Source: Bagarius yarrelli
Lineage: Eukaryota > Chordata > Actinopteri > Siluriformes > Sisoridae
Length of the DNA stretch: 64,000 nt
NCBI GenBank assembly: GCA_005784505.1
Contig: VCAZ01000029.1
Location: 2,579,501 to 2,643,500, forward strand
Reading direction: 5' to 3'
Part shown: positions 34,263-45,965 of the stretch, one piece after another
How the letters are laid out: every line of letters starts with the position of its first letter
How positions within the stretch are numbered: position 1 is the first letter of the stretch
The notes under the pieces: model-generated
What the model saw: only the letters and a program-made list of their open reading frames with translations
The model's database searches: none
Told to the model about the DNA's origin: nothing
Position numbers and translations under genes: made by a program

Positions 34263-35516
34263 ACATATATTCTGTGTCTTGTGCTCGCATGTTGTTAACG
34301 TGTGTTTTATTAATTGTTATTAACATGTGATAAATGTAGCACTGAAATGGCTAAGAACTTAGCTCAGGAGTAAGATAGAAAAAATATGAGTCCACTTCTG
34401 GGTTCCTCTTGTCCTCCTCGATGCTTTGGTGATACAAGGGTTAAAATTAGTGTTTTTCGGTGGAAAAAAATCAACTTTTTCAGATTAGGACCAAATTCAA
34501 ACCGTGCCTCAGTGAGCTAAAGATAAATATGGGGTGCACTAAGTTACGTGCTGTCACTCTCCTGGGCTGAGATCTGTAAATTATACAGGTTTAAAGAGCT
34601 GATGACTGGAATCAATCCATCAAATATTTACAGAACAAATAGAATTTTTTTCTGGATTCTGTCCTGTTGTGGGTGGACGAAGCATCATAATGTATGTATG
34701 CACTGTTAACTGCTGGTTATAACAGTTGGCATGACCCCTACAGCCGAAGAGGATTAAGCAGGATATCAGGTTTACCATTTACAATATGCTTCTGGACACA
34801 GTTACTGTTTGCTTTCTCTCTCTGTCTGCTGCTGCCACACAAATGTTAGCATCAACGCTTTTTAGTCTCCAGGTCCTAAACCCTTAATCGTGGAGATAAA
34901 AGCCGAATCAAGGCCATGAGGATGACCCGCAAGAGACAAAGAGAAAGGGGATTGATGAGCCGAGTGTGAGCAGCTGAGCACTCAGAGACGGGAATGCTGC
35001 CGAGATCCAGGGCGAACGGGATCCATGGTGAACCTGAGCTTGACCTTTCCACAGCAAGTCCTAAAGAGCTGAAGGATCTAATCAAAGGGCAGTCTGTTTA
35101 ACGCTCTTAAGGTCTTTGAGAATGAGTCAGAGACCCAAGAGAGATCCAGTCACCCCCAGACCAGATAAGCTGCAGCTGTTTCTCAAAAAAAAGCCTTCCA
35201 TCAGGTTAGCATTCCTCTGGCGTTGATTGACGTTGGTTCTGGCCGGGTTGAACAAGCGCATCGCTCACGCACGCTTCCAAACGTTGACAAATTCCTTTAC
35301 AAGTAATTTTCCTGTCAAACTTTACATTTGCTAGGTTTAAAGTTCAGAGTAGGGCCTAGATGAGAGAAAAGAAACTTTAAATGTTACACAGTGGACAAAC
35401 TGGTGGTCAGGACAAGCAAATATCCATATTCAATTCAGAAAATTAAACCTAGTCTAGATAATAATAGCCCATTTAACACTTCTGGCATTTGCCTATTTAT
35501 CCTACTAAACTAAGGA
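34263..35516. other. No gene seen
   Basis: Unique DNA; short frames lack domains. Confidence 0.5.
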
Positions 35517-35596
35517 TTAAGGGCCTTGGTTTGGTTTGATGAGCCAGGGAATTTTACCCCCTCCATGGGAGAACCACTGAACTACCACTTCCTTAT
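35517..35596 (-). mobile_element. SINE fragment, minus
   Basis: 'ttaagggccttggtttgg' and 'gaaccactgaactaccacttcc' are the complement of SINE core and head; the middle is shortened. Confidence 0.65.
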
Positions 35597-36429
35597 GGGT
35601 GTAGATTTTTTTTTTAAAACAATTGTTAATTTCATTTGTTCTGTTAGTGTCATAGTATAGTATCAGGTAGAAAAACGTCGAATCAGGTTATTTGTCCACC
35701 GGCTTTCTGTTGTCATGGAGACACTTGTGCAATCCAACATACTGAAGCAACTCAAGAGAAAACAGTATCGATTGCGTTCTGGTTCACATGGCTGACCGTG
35801 AGGCACATCGGCTAATGGAGAGAGAGGTCACGGTTCAGGTGCGGTTTTAGGGTCAAGTGTTGAAACTCCTGAATCAAAAGCTTGTAGGCAAATACTCTGC
35901 TTTTTTCACCTCTTGTTTTGGTCACGTATCTGTTGTAGATAAAACGAGTGGTGGTTACTTTCCAGTGTCATTGAACTGCACTATCGATTCACTTAACTTC
36001 TCGCAGAGATTTGGAGGGAGAGTGAGTGACTCTTGACGTGCCCCCATTAGGTACCCCAGCAGAATATCCAGCACCGCATACTCATTTTCAGGCAAATTTA
36101 AAACAAGAACGTGAGTTTTTCCATCAGCAGATTAATATTTATAAAGCTGGAGAGCCTGAGAAAAAGTTTGGACCAATTACACGACTCTGGGGGTGACGGC
36201 AACCACCAGACTCGTTAAAATGTTAGTGCTTTTAAGAATAAGCTGAACGTAATTAAAAATAATGACGAGAAGAAGATGATTTATATTTCGGATCATTTTA
36301 ATTCATGGACATGACGACGTCTGTCTCGCCTGTAAATGATTCATTCACAAAAGAGTCGACTCCTTTAGACACCGAAAGTAATATTTGAATGAAAGTTTTT
36401 ATTCTGTAAGTTGAACAGGTAGACAAGCA
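35597..36429. other. No gene seen
   Basis: Unique DNA. Confidence 0.5.
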
Positions 36430-36791
<362 letters not shown>

Positions 36792-36793
<2 letters not shown>

Positions 36794-37556
36794 TAACCAG
36801 CTTCAGGAACAGCTACTGTAGGAATATACACATATCATTTAAAAGAGCGTTAGCTGGGTTTTCCTTAGCGCAGGTTTCTTCATGTTGCCTGTGGTTCGCA
36901 GTTATTACTGTATAAAGTCTTGTCAATCTAAAGCTGTAAAAAACTAATAGTTTAAAAAAGAAGATGAGCAAATCCACCGAGAGGAAGGAGAAACTGGCAG
37001 ACGCTTCCAACTTTCAAACCTCAGATTCGCCTCAGGCCAAGTCATAAAGTATGCATCGCCCAAAATAATTTCAGCTCCAGTGCTGGAAAGGCAGTTTCCC
37101 AGCAACCTCGCATGCGGCTAAATTAAACACCTATATTTTCTCTCTCTATTCACTTTTTTTGCTCTACTTTATTGTGACTCATGATGAATTATGCTTTTCA
37201 TCTGCACGTACAAGGGCTAAAAGGGTAGAATAGACAGAAAAGTGCCTGTCTGTACATGACATGAAAAAACAATCTTTTAAAATAAGATACAGACAGATTT
37301 TTCTAATTATTATCCTTAAATTATTACTATTCAGCAGTAGATGTATGCTAAGGTTAGGAATAAATAATGCTCCGTGGTCAGTGGTGGATGAGCGATTCTA
37401 GTAGCTTTAAATATTTGAGTTGTTTTTCGAATTTTTTTAAATAATTTTTTAATGATGTATCCTTGCATTTCTGCAATATTTTAGAAATAGATTCAAACGT
37501 ATGTGGATATAAATGTTCTGCTGATTTTTTTCCAAGCAGGTCTTTTCCAGCACCTC
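36792..37556. other. Upstream flank of the light-chain gene
   Basis: Unique AT-rich DNA with no gene; the proximal promoter motifs begin near 37557. Confidence 0.5.
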
Positions 37557-37649
37557 CAGCTGATGGAACTCGTCTGCTGGCTGAAAACAATAGCTCATTG
37601 TTTGGCATTGTGTCCAGACGGATCTATTTTGGATTTCTTCCTTTTATAG
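37557..37649 (+). promoter_or_regulatory. Candidate muscle promoter motifs: E-box and two CArG-like sites
   Basis: CAGCTG (37557-37562) is an E-box. TCTATTTTGG (37623-37632) and CCTTTTATAG (37640-37649) each differ by one base from the SRF CArG consensus CC(A/T)6GG. They sit 55-150 bp before the TATA box, the usual place for cardiac and skeletal muscle control. The motifs are short and degenerate, so this is suggestive only. Confidence 0.35.
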
Positions 37650-37705
37650 CGTTCTATAGGACCTGGTCCAGAGGGGCTAATCTCTCCTCCCTGACAGCCA
37701 GAAGG

Positions 37706-37713
37706 TATAAAAG
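37706..37713 (+). promoter_or_regulatory. TATA box of the myosin light chain gene
   Basis: TATAAAAG lies 127 bp before the ATG, which would place transcription start near 37735-37745 and give a 5' leader of about 90-100 nt without an upstream ATG. A TATA promoter is usual for striated-muscle light-chain genes. The position is plausible, but use is inferred. Confidence 0.55.
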
Positions 37714-37813
37714 CTTAGCCAGAGGATCTAATTCTCTGTGACCTGTGTTTTCTGACCCGTCTCGCTCTTCCTAACCTCAAAACATAATAATAATCCCAGA
37801 AGTGATTAAAAAG

Positions 37814-37827
37814 TCTCTCATCCACAG
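37814..37827 (+). other. Possible 3' splice acceptor just before the start codon
   Basis: TCTCTCATCCACAG is a fair pyrimidine tract plus AG ending 5 nt before the ATG. If used, the gene would have an intron confined to its 5' UTR and an exon containing the whole coding region. No donor was identified. Confidence 0.25.
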
Positions 37828-37832
37828 CACTA

Positions 37833-38450
37833 ATGGCACCGAAGAAAGTAGAAGCCAAGAAACCGGAGCCTAAAAAGCCCGAGCTGAAGAAGCCCGAGCC
37901 GAAGAAAGACACCGCCGCACCACCACCTCCTGCTGCACCGGTCGAACCTGAGGTGCCCAAGGAACCGGCATTTGACCCTAAAAGCGTGACGCTGGAGTAC
38001 ACCGCCGACCAGATCGAGGAGTTCAGGGAAGCCTTTCAGCTGTTTGACCGCACACCGACCAATGAGATGAAAATCACCTACGCGCAGTGCGGAGATGTCA
38101 TGCGGGCGCTTGGTCAGAACCCAACCAACGCCGACGTCATTAAGGTTCTTGGAAGGCCACGACCGGAAGACATGAACAGCAAGATGCTGGACTTTGAAAC
38201 CTTCCTGCCCATGCTGCAGCACATCTCCAAATCCAAGAATAAAGGCAGCTTCGAGGACTTCGTCGAGGGCCTGCGGGTCTTCGATAAAGAAGGCAACGGA
38301 ACCATCATGGGGGCAGAACTGCGGCATGTCCTGGCCACGCTTGGCGAGAGGATGACCGAGGATGAGGTGGATCGACTCATGGAGGGGCAGGAGGACGCCA
38401 ACGGATGCGTCAACTACACATCTTTTGTCAAACACATTCTCTCTGGTTGA
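37833..38450 (+). CDS. myl4-like: Myosin essential (alkali) light chain, atrial MYL4-type, intronless intact copy
   Basis: The 205-residue frame starts at ATG and ends in TGA with no interruption. Essential light chains wrap the first IQ motif of the myosin heavy-chain neck in the sarcomere and stiffen the lever arm. Residues 1-48 are a Lys/Pro/Ala-rich extension (K-K-P-E-P repeats) as in long A1-type chains, which contact actin. Four EF-hand-like units follow at about 59-90, 96-130, 140-170 and 174-205. Loop 3 (D151, E153, N155, T157, E162) is nearest to a canonical loop; the others have lost calcium ligands, as is usual for this family. Diagnostic stretches are EPAFDPKS, FDRTPTNEMKITY, LDFETFLPML, EDFVEGLRVFDKEGNGT and QEDANGCVNY. 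Length fits the family (about 195-200). FDPKS and QEDANGC favour MYL4 over MYL3 or MYL1. The start has G at +4 but C at -3, and no earlier ATG follows the likely transcription start. Family members normally have several coding introns; none is here, so I infer a retrogene. Confidence 0.93.
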   Translation: MAPKKVEAKKPEPKKPELKKPEPKKDTAAPPPPAAPVEPEVPKEPAFDPKSVTLEYTADQIEEFREAFQLFDRTPTNEMKITYAQCGDVMRALGQNPTNADVIKVLGRPRPEDMNSKMLDFETFLPMLQHISKSKNKGSFEDFVEGLRVFDKEGNGTIMGAELRHVLATLGERMTEDEVDRLMEGQEDANGCVNYTSFVKHILSG

Positions 38451-38682
38451 AGTGGACTCGGGATTCATTCGTGTAGGATATTTTAATGAAATATTTATGA
38501 ATATAGGGTTATGATGTATTAATGTCTGCTTAATGTTATAGCAGGACACAGTGCTGACTTAGAAATATTTATAGGTGTCTAATTACTAAAATTTATCATT
38601 ATGCAATAATTCAATCACTGATTGTTTATATAAGGAGAAAGCCATGAGTAAAATTATGTAAGTTTTATTTGTCAACAAATCA

Positions 38683-38688
38683 ATTAAA
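38683..38688 (+). other. Candidate poly(A) signal ATTAAA of the light-chain gene
   Basis: ATTAAA lies 233 bp after the stop and is followed by a T-rich stretch. A canonical AATAAA at 38801-38806 is a second candidate. No genomic A-tract follows either, so if this is a retrocopy its poly(A) tail has decayed. Confidence 0.4.
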
Positions 38689-38892
38689 GATCAACCTTTT
38701 TTTATTCATTTAATATTAATCAGCTATTAAACGTTTACACTTTACTCATCTATCTGGCACTGGAGACTCCTTCTCTAAACAATATATCATGTTTAGCAAA
38801 AATAAATTGTTTTTTTTTAATGGTTCAATTCTTTTTGACCAATCAGAAAACAGACTTAACTAGCGCAGTGTTTCAAGCTATAAATAATGCAT

Positions 38893-39240
38893 TTAGGGGG
38901 CTTGGTAATTGACATTCTTAGCAGGTCCCAGGTTGGATTTCCAGGCAGGGGTCTTTCTGTGTGCATGTTCTTCCTGTGCTTGCGTGGGTTTACTCCGGGT
39001 TCTCCGGTTTCTTCCACAGTCCAAAAACATGTATGTTAGATTGATTGGTGATTCTAAATTGCCCATAGGAGTGGGTGTGAATGTATGTTCGGCCCTGTGA
39101 TGGACTGGTGACCTTTTCAGCATGCCCCTCTCCTGCCTTTCGCCCTTTCAGAGATGGCTGGGATAGACTCCAGCAGATCCCCAAGACCCTGAATTAGGGA
39201 ATAAGCGGATATAGAAGATAAATAAATGAATAAATGAATG
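38893..39240 (+). mobile_element. tRNA-derived SINE (second family), near full length
   Basis: Head 'gggggcttggtaattgacat', B-box-like 'ccaggttggatttccag', body 'tgcgtgggtttactccgggt' and 'ctccggtttcttccacagtc', then 'gatggctgggatagactcca' and a terminal (AATGAATA)n tail. It lies about 440 bp after the light-chain stop. Confidence 0.85.
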
Positions 39241-39738
39241 AAGAGCGTATTTATCTATTTAAGCGCATGTCTTAATGTTCGACTGAACATCTGAAATCCT
39301 TCACATCACCGATGTGTGAAATGCCGGAAGAAAAAACATTAAAACACTCGAATCGCTGGTGAGAGATTCCTCTGTTTCTTTTTTTTAATGTAAGTGTAAA
39401 TGACTGTTGATGAATCAGAGCGAAGAGATGCAATAAGATCAGATCGCAGTTTCTGGAATGTAACACCGTGTCCTGAACTGCGCAGAGGTGGAAAATTGCT
39501 GCTGCGTTATCTCGTCAGTGCTGCGTCTCAGAAATGAAACCCGAGCGAAAAGTACAGAAAAATGTAGGGGTGTAATCGGAATATTAAACGTGGTCTGCGT
39601 CGGGGAAACGTTCAGAACTAACGCTGTAGTCCTGCAGTAACCGTCGATTAAAAAAAAAGGTGTTTTAAATGATATCTTGGATCAGCAGGTGTTCATTAAA
39701 CTGTCATATGTGACCAGTATTTATAACACCACCATTAA
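39241..39738. other. No gene seen
   Basis: Unique DNA. Confidence 0.5.
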
Positions 39739-39740
39739 CG

Positions 39741-39771
<31 letters not shown>

Positions 39772-39780
39772 AGTGTGTGT
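39739..39780. repeat. (GT)n microsatellite
   Basis: About 19 units with one interruption. Confidence 0.95.
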
Positions 39781-39840
39781 GGAGGGGAGGTTTTAAAGAC
39801 ACTTAATGACAGTGATCATGAAATACATGTGGATTCAGTG

Positions 39841-40014
39841 AATAAGTTGTTGGACTGCTAATTGGAAGATCACAGGTTTAATTTCCAGCACCACCAAACA
39901 GCAAATTCTGGGCCCCTGAGTAAGGCCCTTAATCATCAACTGTTTTTAAAAAAGGGTAAATTTATACTTAAGTCACTCTGAATAAAATCATCTACCAAAT
40001 GCCAGAAATGTAAA
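39841..40014 (+). mobile_element. SINE (V-SINE/Mermaid type), near full length
   Basis: 'aataagttgttggactgctaat', 'ccagcaccacc', core GGGCCCCTGAGTAAGGCCCT and a tail 'accaaatgccagaaatgtaaatc' are all present. Confidence 0.85.
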
Positions 40015-40059
40015 TCTAAATCTATTAATTTCTCTCTTTTTTTATCTAACCATTTATCC

Positions 40060-40112
40060 ATCTATCCGTCTGTCTGTTCGTCCCTCCATCAGTCTGCCCA
40101 TCTGTCTGTCTG

Positions 40113-40159
<47 letters not shown>

Positions 40160-40310
40160 CTCTCTGCCTCTCTCTCTCTGTCTGGCTGTCTGCCTCTTAC
40201 TCTCTTTCTCTCTCGCTCTCTTTTTATCTATCTATCTCTTTTTATCTCTCTATATATATCTCTATCTATCTCTTTTTATCTATCTGTTTGTCTGTATGCT
40301 CCCCCCTCTC
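40060..40310. repeat. (CT)n/(CTAT)n/(CTGT)n compound microsatellite
   Basis: Pure (CT)n at about 40112-40153 flanked by CTGT, CTAT and TTTATCTATC blocks. Confidence 0.95.
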
Positions 40311-41147
40311 TAATTATTGCTTTATTAATTTCAAAAACATTTAAATTTATAGAATTTTCTCAATAAAAGCCGTTTTTCTAAAATCGTAAACTCCACCATA
40401 AATATTTACAGTGTGATATTAAGTCCCAGATGTTTTTATAGAGCAGGGAATTATGGGTAAGGAGTGATATGACACGCGTTTATTAGCGTTATTAGCGGTC
40501 AACTGTCTTTATACAGCATCCTGTATTATCTGATACGACGGTTTACACTTGGCTGCTAATTTCAGCTAGTTTTACATCATGAGGACGAACGGAAATCTTT
40601 ACAAACTAAAATATTAATAATAGTAATAATAATTAAAGAAACACAAACAGCAGAAATGTGTTTTCATTTGTTTTTTTATCATTATTGATTTGATTCTTTT
40701 TAAATTTCAGAAACATTTTGAACACTCAAGGTTTCAAGCTCTTACATTTACTTCGCTCTCTAGTTTCCATGGTGACAATCAATAAAATTTTTCCAAGGCT
40801 ATTAAAGTTATTACAAAAGTAAACATGGAGTCCTAACGATGTTTTAGCTCACAGATTTTACTAAAGCTGCTTTAATAAATGTTTCATATTTTTACACAAT
40901 GTTTTAGCTTCCAGACAGGAATCGGAATTGAAAGTGCAGTTCGTTCCTCTGATTCGGGCTGCGTTCACTGACCTCCTGGTCACCTTAACTGCAGCAGCTG
41001 CTGTGAATAAAAAAAAGCAATAAAAAAGTCAAAGAAAATTCAATTATAAACTAAAGTTTTTAATTTATATACCAGGAAGTAATTTTGAATATTACTTTAC
41101 ATTTCTTTCTTATTTATGATATTTTTTTATTGTCGCTGCAAAACAGA
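40311..41147. other. No gene seen
   Basis: AT-rich unique DNA. Confidence 0.5.
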
Positions 41148-41164
41148 CATACAGACAGACAGAC

Positions 41165-41215
<51 letters not shown>

Positions 41216-41322
41216 CAGACAGATACATAAATAGACAGACAAACAGACAGACAGATGAATAGATAGAAAGATGGACGGACCGACAGATGGACCGACGAAC
41301 GGACGGTCCAACAGACAGACAA

Positions 41323-41374
<52 letters not shown>
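41148..41374. repeat. (GATA)n/(GACA)n tract, second
   Basis: Two GATA blocks separated by GACA/GACG variants; it abuts copy 2 of the dispersed family. Confidence 0.97.
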
Positions 41375-41375
<1 letters not shown>

Positions 41376-41380
41376 AACAG

Positions 41381-41668
41381 TGTTTAACCAGTGATCAATC
41401 TGCCACTGCTAATATAGTGTAAGTCACATGGGCAGCACTACTGATTCTGAAGGGCAGATTAGATTAACATGGCAACACATAGAATCTGAAATCTGATTGG
41501 ACAAAAACAATCTAACATCCACATCCACATACTGGAAGCAGTGCAGCGAGAGAAACACTACGAAATGAAGAGAATAAACTGTTGGAATAAATTAATACAA
41601 ATATCAGTGATTCTAATAGCGTTTAGACAGCAGAGAAGGACATACTGACCCGCACTGACCACCACTGT
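41381..41668 (-). repeat. Unclassified dispersed repeat family, copy 2 (inverted)
   Basis: Contains 'ggcagcactactgattctga', 'gaagcagtgcagcgagagaa' and 'gaagagaataaactgttgga', the complement of copies at 33.0 and 57.0 kb. One frame is open across the 'gcagcgagag' core, but stops flank it. Confidence 0.85.
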
Positions 41669-42773
41669 ATTAAATCCATGAGAAAATTACAGCAGTATGT
41701 AAATTTAATAGAGTAGGACGTATATTAGGTTCCAGAACTGTAGCGAAATATATGAGACAATCCATAGCTGTGATATAAAAACAAAAAAAAACCCTCAACC
41801 TCTTTCCTTCTGTAGGTCATGAAGCCACCAGTTTATGGGGGCCGCCAGAATATTTTGTGACATTTTTTCAGCAATTCTCCTCCTTCAAGCATTTTAAAGC
41901 TTGTGCTGCGGTGCTTTGGGTAATAATGTTATCAGGAAACTCTCTCGGCGCGGCCCGGGGCGCAAATTCAAGTCCAGGTGAGATATTCAGCAGTCGACTC
42001 TTTCTGCCAGCCTGTGCATAAATACACACCTCACGCAGAATGGTGCAACTGACCCGACGGTGTTACAGGAAAAGCACAGCGCTGATGTAACGGCGGATGT
42101 GGATGGTGTGACACGCTGCTGATGCTGTCGCTTCGACTGCTGGAAACGGCGTAATGAGGTCATTTTTTACTATCTGCTGATATCACAACAGGCAAAACTT
42201 TATCTCCAGAAAAAAATCAAATGTCCTGCAGAAACACAGACACAAACACAGACAGAACCGGAGCGCCGTTATTGTGTTGTCATGGCAGGAAGACGTATCC
42301 GAGGACACGAGTGTGATTTTCAAGCAAGATTCGTTTCATTCAATGGAATCAGCTCCAACACGTAACTGGCAGAAATGAGATGCTGTTTTGTGGTTGAGTT
42401 GCTTAAAATTACATCGATATGATATTAAATTTTCACTTTCAGCTCTTACATGATTCCCTTTCAGCATCCTAACATGTAGTTTCTCTTTTTTTCCCCCTGA
42501 AATAAAACTCACACTATTTTCCATTTAGCGCAGATGTAATCGATCGAGCGGCACAAATAACGTCTCCTGAAGACTGAAGTTTCCCACCAGAGCTATGAAA
42601 CTAAATTCATTTAACGTTCCACCACAGGGATGATAAACTCTCTCCTCTTTCTATTTATTGCTTTGGTTATCACGCCATCTAATATGTTATTGTTTCCATA
42701 GTAACAGTTTATTCTAAGAGAACTCTTTACTTAACATACAACTGTTAACATGATGAGGACTTTTATTAAACTA
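41669..42773. other. No gene seen
   Basis: Unique DNA, with GC-richer patches at 41940-42160. Confidence 0.5.
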
Positions 42774-42836
42774 TCTATCTGTCTGTCCATCTCTCTGTCT
42801 GTCTGTCTGTCTGTATATATCTGTCTATCTATCTGT
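42774..42836. repeat. (CTGT)n/(CTAT)n microsatellite
   Basis: Short compound tetranucleotide run. Confidence 0.95.
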
Positions 42837-43816
42837 CCACGATATTTAGCCAAAAGTATTGGAGCAGCTAATCATCAGTTTTATCTGTTTTTTTCACATC
42901 CTATTTTAAATGTTCGTCTTCCTTCTATAATCTTCTCTGTTCTTCAGTACAAGTTTCCCACTAGATTGGGTCATTTGACTGTGTGGAATTGATCATTCAG
43001 TAACACTAATGTTGATGTAAGGATCTCTGTCTGGGGTTCAGTCGGGGTTCCAGTTCATCCCAAAGGTGTTTAGAGGGGTTGAGTCCGAATTAGGACTCTG
43101 TACAGGACATGAAAGTTCTTCTACTTCAAAACTTCCAGAACACAACATGTCTTAATGGAGATCCGGGGATTTGTCCACAGGGACAATGCTGGAACAGGGT
43201 TTGAGTCTTGCAGTTTTAGTAAAGGAAAAACGGAACATAAAACGAGGTTCTAGACGACTGCATGAGTTTGGGGAACAGTTTATAAAAGACACCCTGATGG
43301 AGTTGTGAATTATTATAACGGCGCTTAGGTGATTTATAAACAGGTAATAATTCCTTGTTAGCATTTTAATCGACTTTATTGAAGTCTTGTAATGAACCCT
43401 TTGATAACTTACAACCATGAGTCTTAACTGTTCATTATAAAACCCAGCGCTGATCAGGACTAATGACTCATTAAGCTCTGTGCATAATTATAAAGCATCG
43501 TTAGTGCTTATTAACGATCTGAAAAACATTATAAACCTCATTAGTTAAGGGGATGGAATATTCATTATGGGTTAATTGAAAGATTTTATTTATTTATGAG
43601 AAAATATAAAAGCAGTATTATGCAGAATTTTATTAATTAATTAATTCAATCATTAGTGATTGACACGTTCGACAAATGGATACTAGATACAGTGATAGAT
43701 TTATGTATTATACATTATTAAATATAGAAAATATTCTCCATCTACTGTAACAGAAAGTCTGGGCGAATGTTTACAGCGAGACGTTAAATAAAAATCGAGA
43801 GAATATAATATATATT
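42837..43816. other. No gene; scattered 'cattataaa' words 43320-43560
   Basis: AT-rich DNA with repeated ttataaa/cattaa words like the 26 kb repeat, but without clear units. Confidence 0.4.
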
Positions 43817-43817
43817 A

Positions 43818-43850
<33 letters not shown>
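43817..43850. repeat. Interstitial telomere repeat, CCCTAA orientation
   Basis: Five CCCTAA units (one CCCTAAA) in 34 bp. Confidence 0.95.
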
Positions 43851-44561
43851 CGTATAAAATCGCTCCGTCCGTCTGTCTGTGCATTTTTTTATTTTGTTTG
43901 TTTCGCACAGCTGTGCTAATTAAATCACCGTTAAACAAGCACACGGCTAACGAACTTTCAGCAGCGGAATGAAAATATGAGATAAATGTAAATGGGATCC
44001 GCAGTAAGCGCGATTTTCTTAACAGTACGCGATGCCTTTCAGCTTTAAACACACACACACACACACACACACTGTGGATAATTGCATGAACCCAATTAGG
44101 TGAAATCTTTAATAAGCCCCAGGTGCTCGGAGGCACACGGAGCTGATGTGCACTAGTTCGGGAAAGAAGACAGCATTCACAGGTGTGTGTTGAACAAAAG
44201 TCTACGCTTGCATGTGCGTCGGGTTCGAACCGTAACGACGGCGTGTTAAGATAAGCGCTGACGAGTAATTAGGTTTAAGGAAGCAGGCGGTGTAAGGCGA
44301 GGGTGAGGGCGTGACAGGGTTTTAATGCACCGGGAGGAAGATTTGAGCCTGAATGAAAACAAAGCTGGTGAAATATAAAAGCAAAAGCAGTGCAACGAAG
44401 CACAGCGCTTTTCATAAGTATTTACCCCCTCTTCACTTTTAAATGCTTTGTGAAGGGAAATTTTTTTCACCGGTTAATCGACATAATGGTAATACCGGTG
44501 TAACTGTTTGGGTGGGGGTGGGGGTGTCGAGGGCTGGCAACAAAACAAGAAAAAAAAAGAA
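43851..44561. other. Segment between two telomere-like patches; no gene
   Basis: It contains (AC)n at 44048-44072 and otherwise unique DNA. Confidence 0.5.
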
Positions 44562-44612
44562 TTTAGGGCTAGGATTAGGGTTAGAGGTTAGGGTTAATTT
44601 AGGGTTAGGGTT
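44562..44612. repeat. Interstitial telomere repeat, TTAGGG orientation
   Basis: About six TTAGGG-like units, with variants AGGGCTAGGATTAGGG, over 51 bp. Confidence 0.9.
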
Positions 44613-45703
44613 TGTGTGTGTAAAGTAATCTTCGATTAAGAAATTTGGGCCAGAAGGCCAACCACTAAAATTCAGACTATAGGTACAAGGGGACTTAAAA
44701 AACAACTGTTAAGCCAATCAAGACGTTCCAAAAAACAGATAAGGGTTCTATTTTGAGTCAATCAAACGTGGAAGATTTCTCTGATTAGCTGAGACCAAAT
44801 GATGAAGCATGGTGGTGGTGGTGATCTATTTAGCCTTGAAAATCTGGCGCTTAAACATTAGTGGGATCTCCAAGGAGGCTGATATGCATTTGTTCAACAC
44901 AGCTGGATAAAAATTTACCATAATCCAGATGTTACCAAGTTTAAAAAATTGTATTAACTTGGATTACTGATTCCAATTAACTGACCCAACAAATTTCTAT
45001 TTAAATGATCCTTCAGTCTGTAGATGCCGTTTTTGAATGCAACAATACAAAATATGGAAAAAGTTCACAAGTCCTCGGATCTTTTTCATCCCCTGAAAAA
45101 AAATCTCATCATGGCCCTGATGTAGCAATAATAGCAGCAGATTTTAATGGTGAGTAGCAGATGGAAACCACAGGAGAGGTCTGCAGGGCCAGTGGGAGGT
45201 GCACCTGATGTCTCTTTAAATGGGCCAACAATGTGCACAACTTTTGGAATTTTTTTTAGTAGCTGCATGAATCCAAAATAACAACAAAACTTTGTTACTC
45301 AGCTTGAGAATCCCTTCAACCTGCGCCTGAACTCTCTATCAGCGTCACGCTTTCTGCACACACATTACCACGCTGCGAGAACCATACATCTTTAATGAGA
45401 ACCTGTTTTTTTTCTTGCTATAGTATAGACCACATACACTGAGCTGCAAACAGCCGGACGAAAGTTAAATTAATTTCCCAGCTGGAAAGAGCAGACGCCT
45501 CATTGGGCACCAGGAGAGAGGAACGCCGGCTGACCCAGAGGACTCGGCTAAGTTGGATGCTAAATTAATTGGCATTCTCAGCGGTACCAGGCGAGTGGCA
45601 CAGGCTCCGGTCTGGGATACATTTAGCACTGGCTGACATGGCGAAATTTTATAAATTTAAGAAGCCACACAAAAATACTCATTTCTCATTGGCTGGTGTT
45701 CAA
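44613..45703. other. No gene; repeat-poor island 45470-45650
   Basis: 44780-44830 has 'gatgaagcatggtggtggtg', a phrase reminiscent of Tc1-like transposase DNA, but no frame supports it. 45470-45650 is GC-richer with 'ctaaattaattggcattctc', candidate conserved non-coding sequence. Confidence 0.35.
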
Positions 45704-45965
45704 TCCTATTGATTGATTGATTGATTGATCAATGTATTAAATAATTGGTTGATTTATTGTTGAACTTATTGATTGGTTGATTTAATAATTGATTGATAAT
45801 TTGATTGATTAATTATCTGACTGGTTTATTGACTGATTGATTGACTGACTGACAGACTAACTGATTGACTGACTGACTGACTGACTGACTAACTGGTTGG
45901 TTAATTATTTAATTGATTGATTGACTGATTGACCGATTAATTGATTGATTGATTAATTGATTAAT
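45704..45965. repeat. (TTGA)n/(CTGA)n degenerate tetranucleotide tract
   Basis: GATT and GACT units with insertions; the purest part is (GACT)n at about 45865-45890. Confidence 0.9.

Noticed and set aside
37830..38549. Long minus-strand open frame (239 residues) opposite the light-chain gene
   Set aside because: It is a shadow of the GC-rich sense coding region and has no domain.
43817..44612. Ancient chromosome end-to-end fusion
   Set aside because: The two telomere patches point outward, not toward each other, and are short.
44780..44840. Tc1-like transposase fragment
   Set aside because: Only one short phrase matches and no frame supports a transposase.
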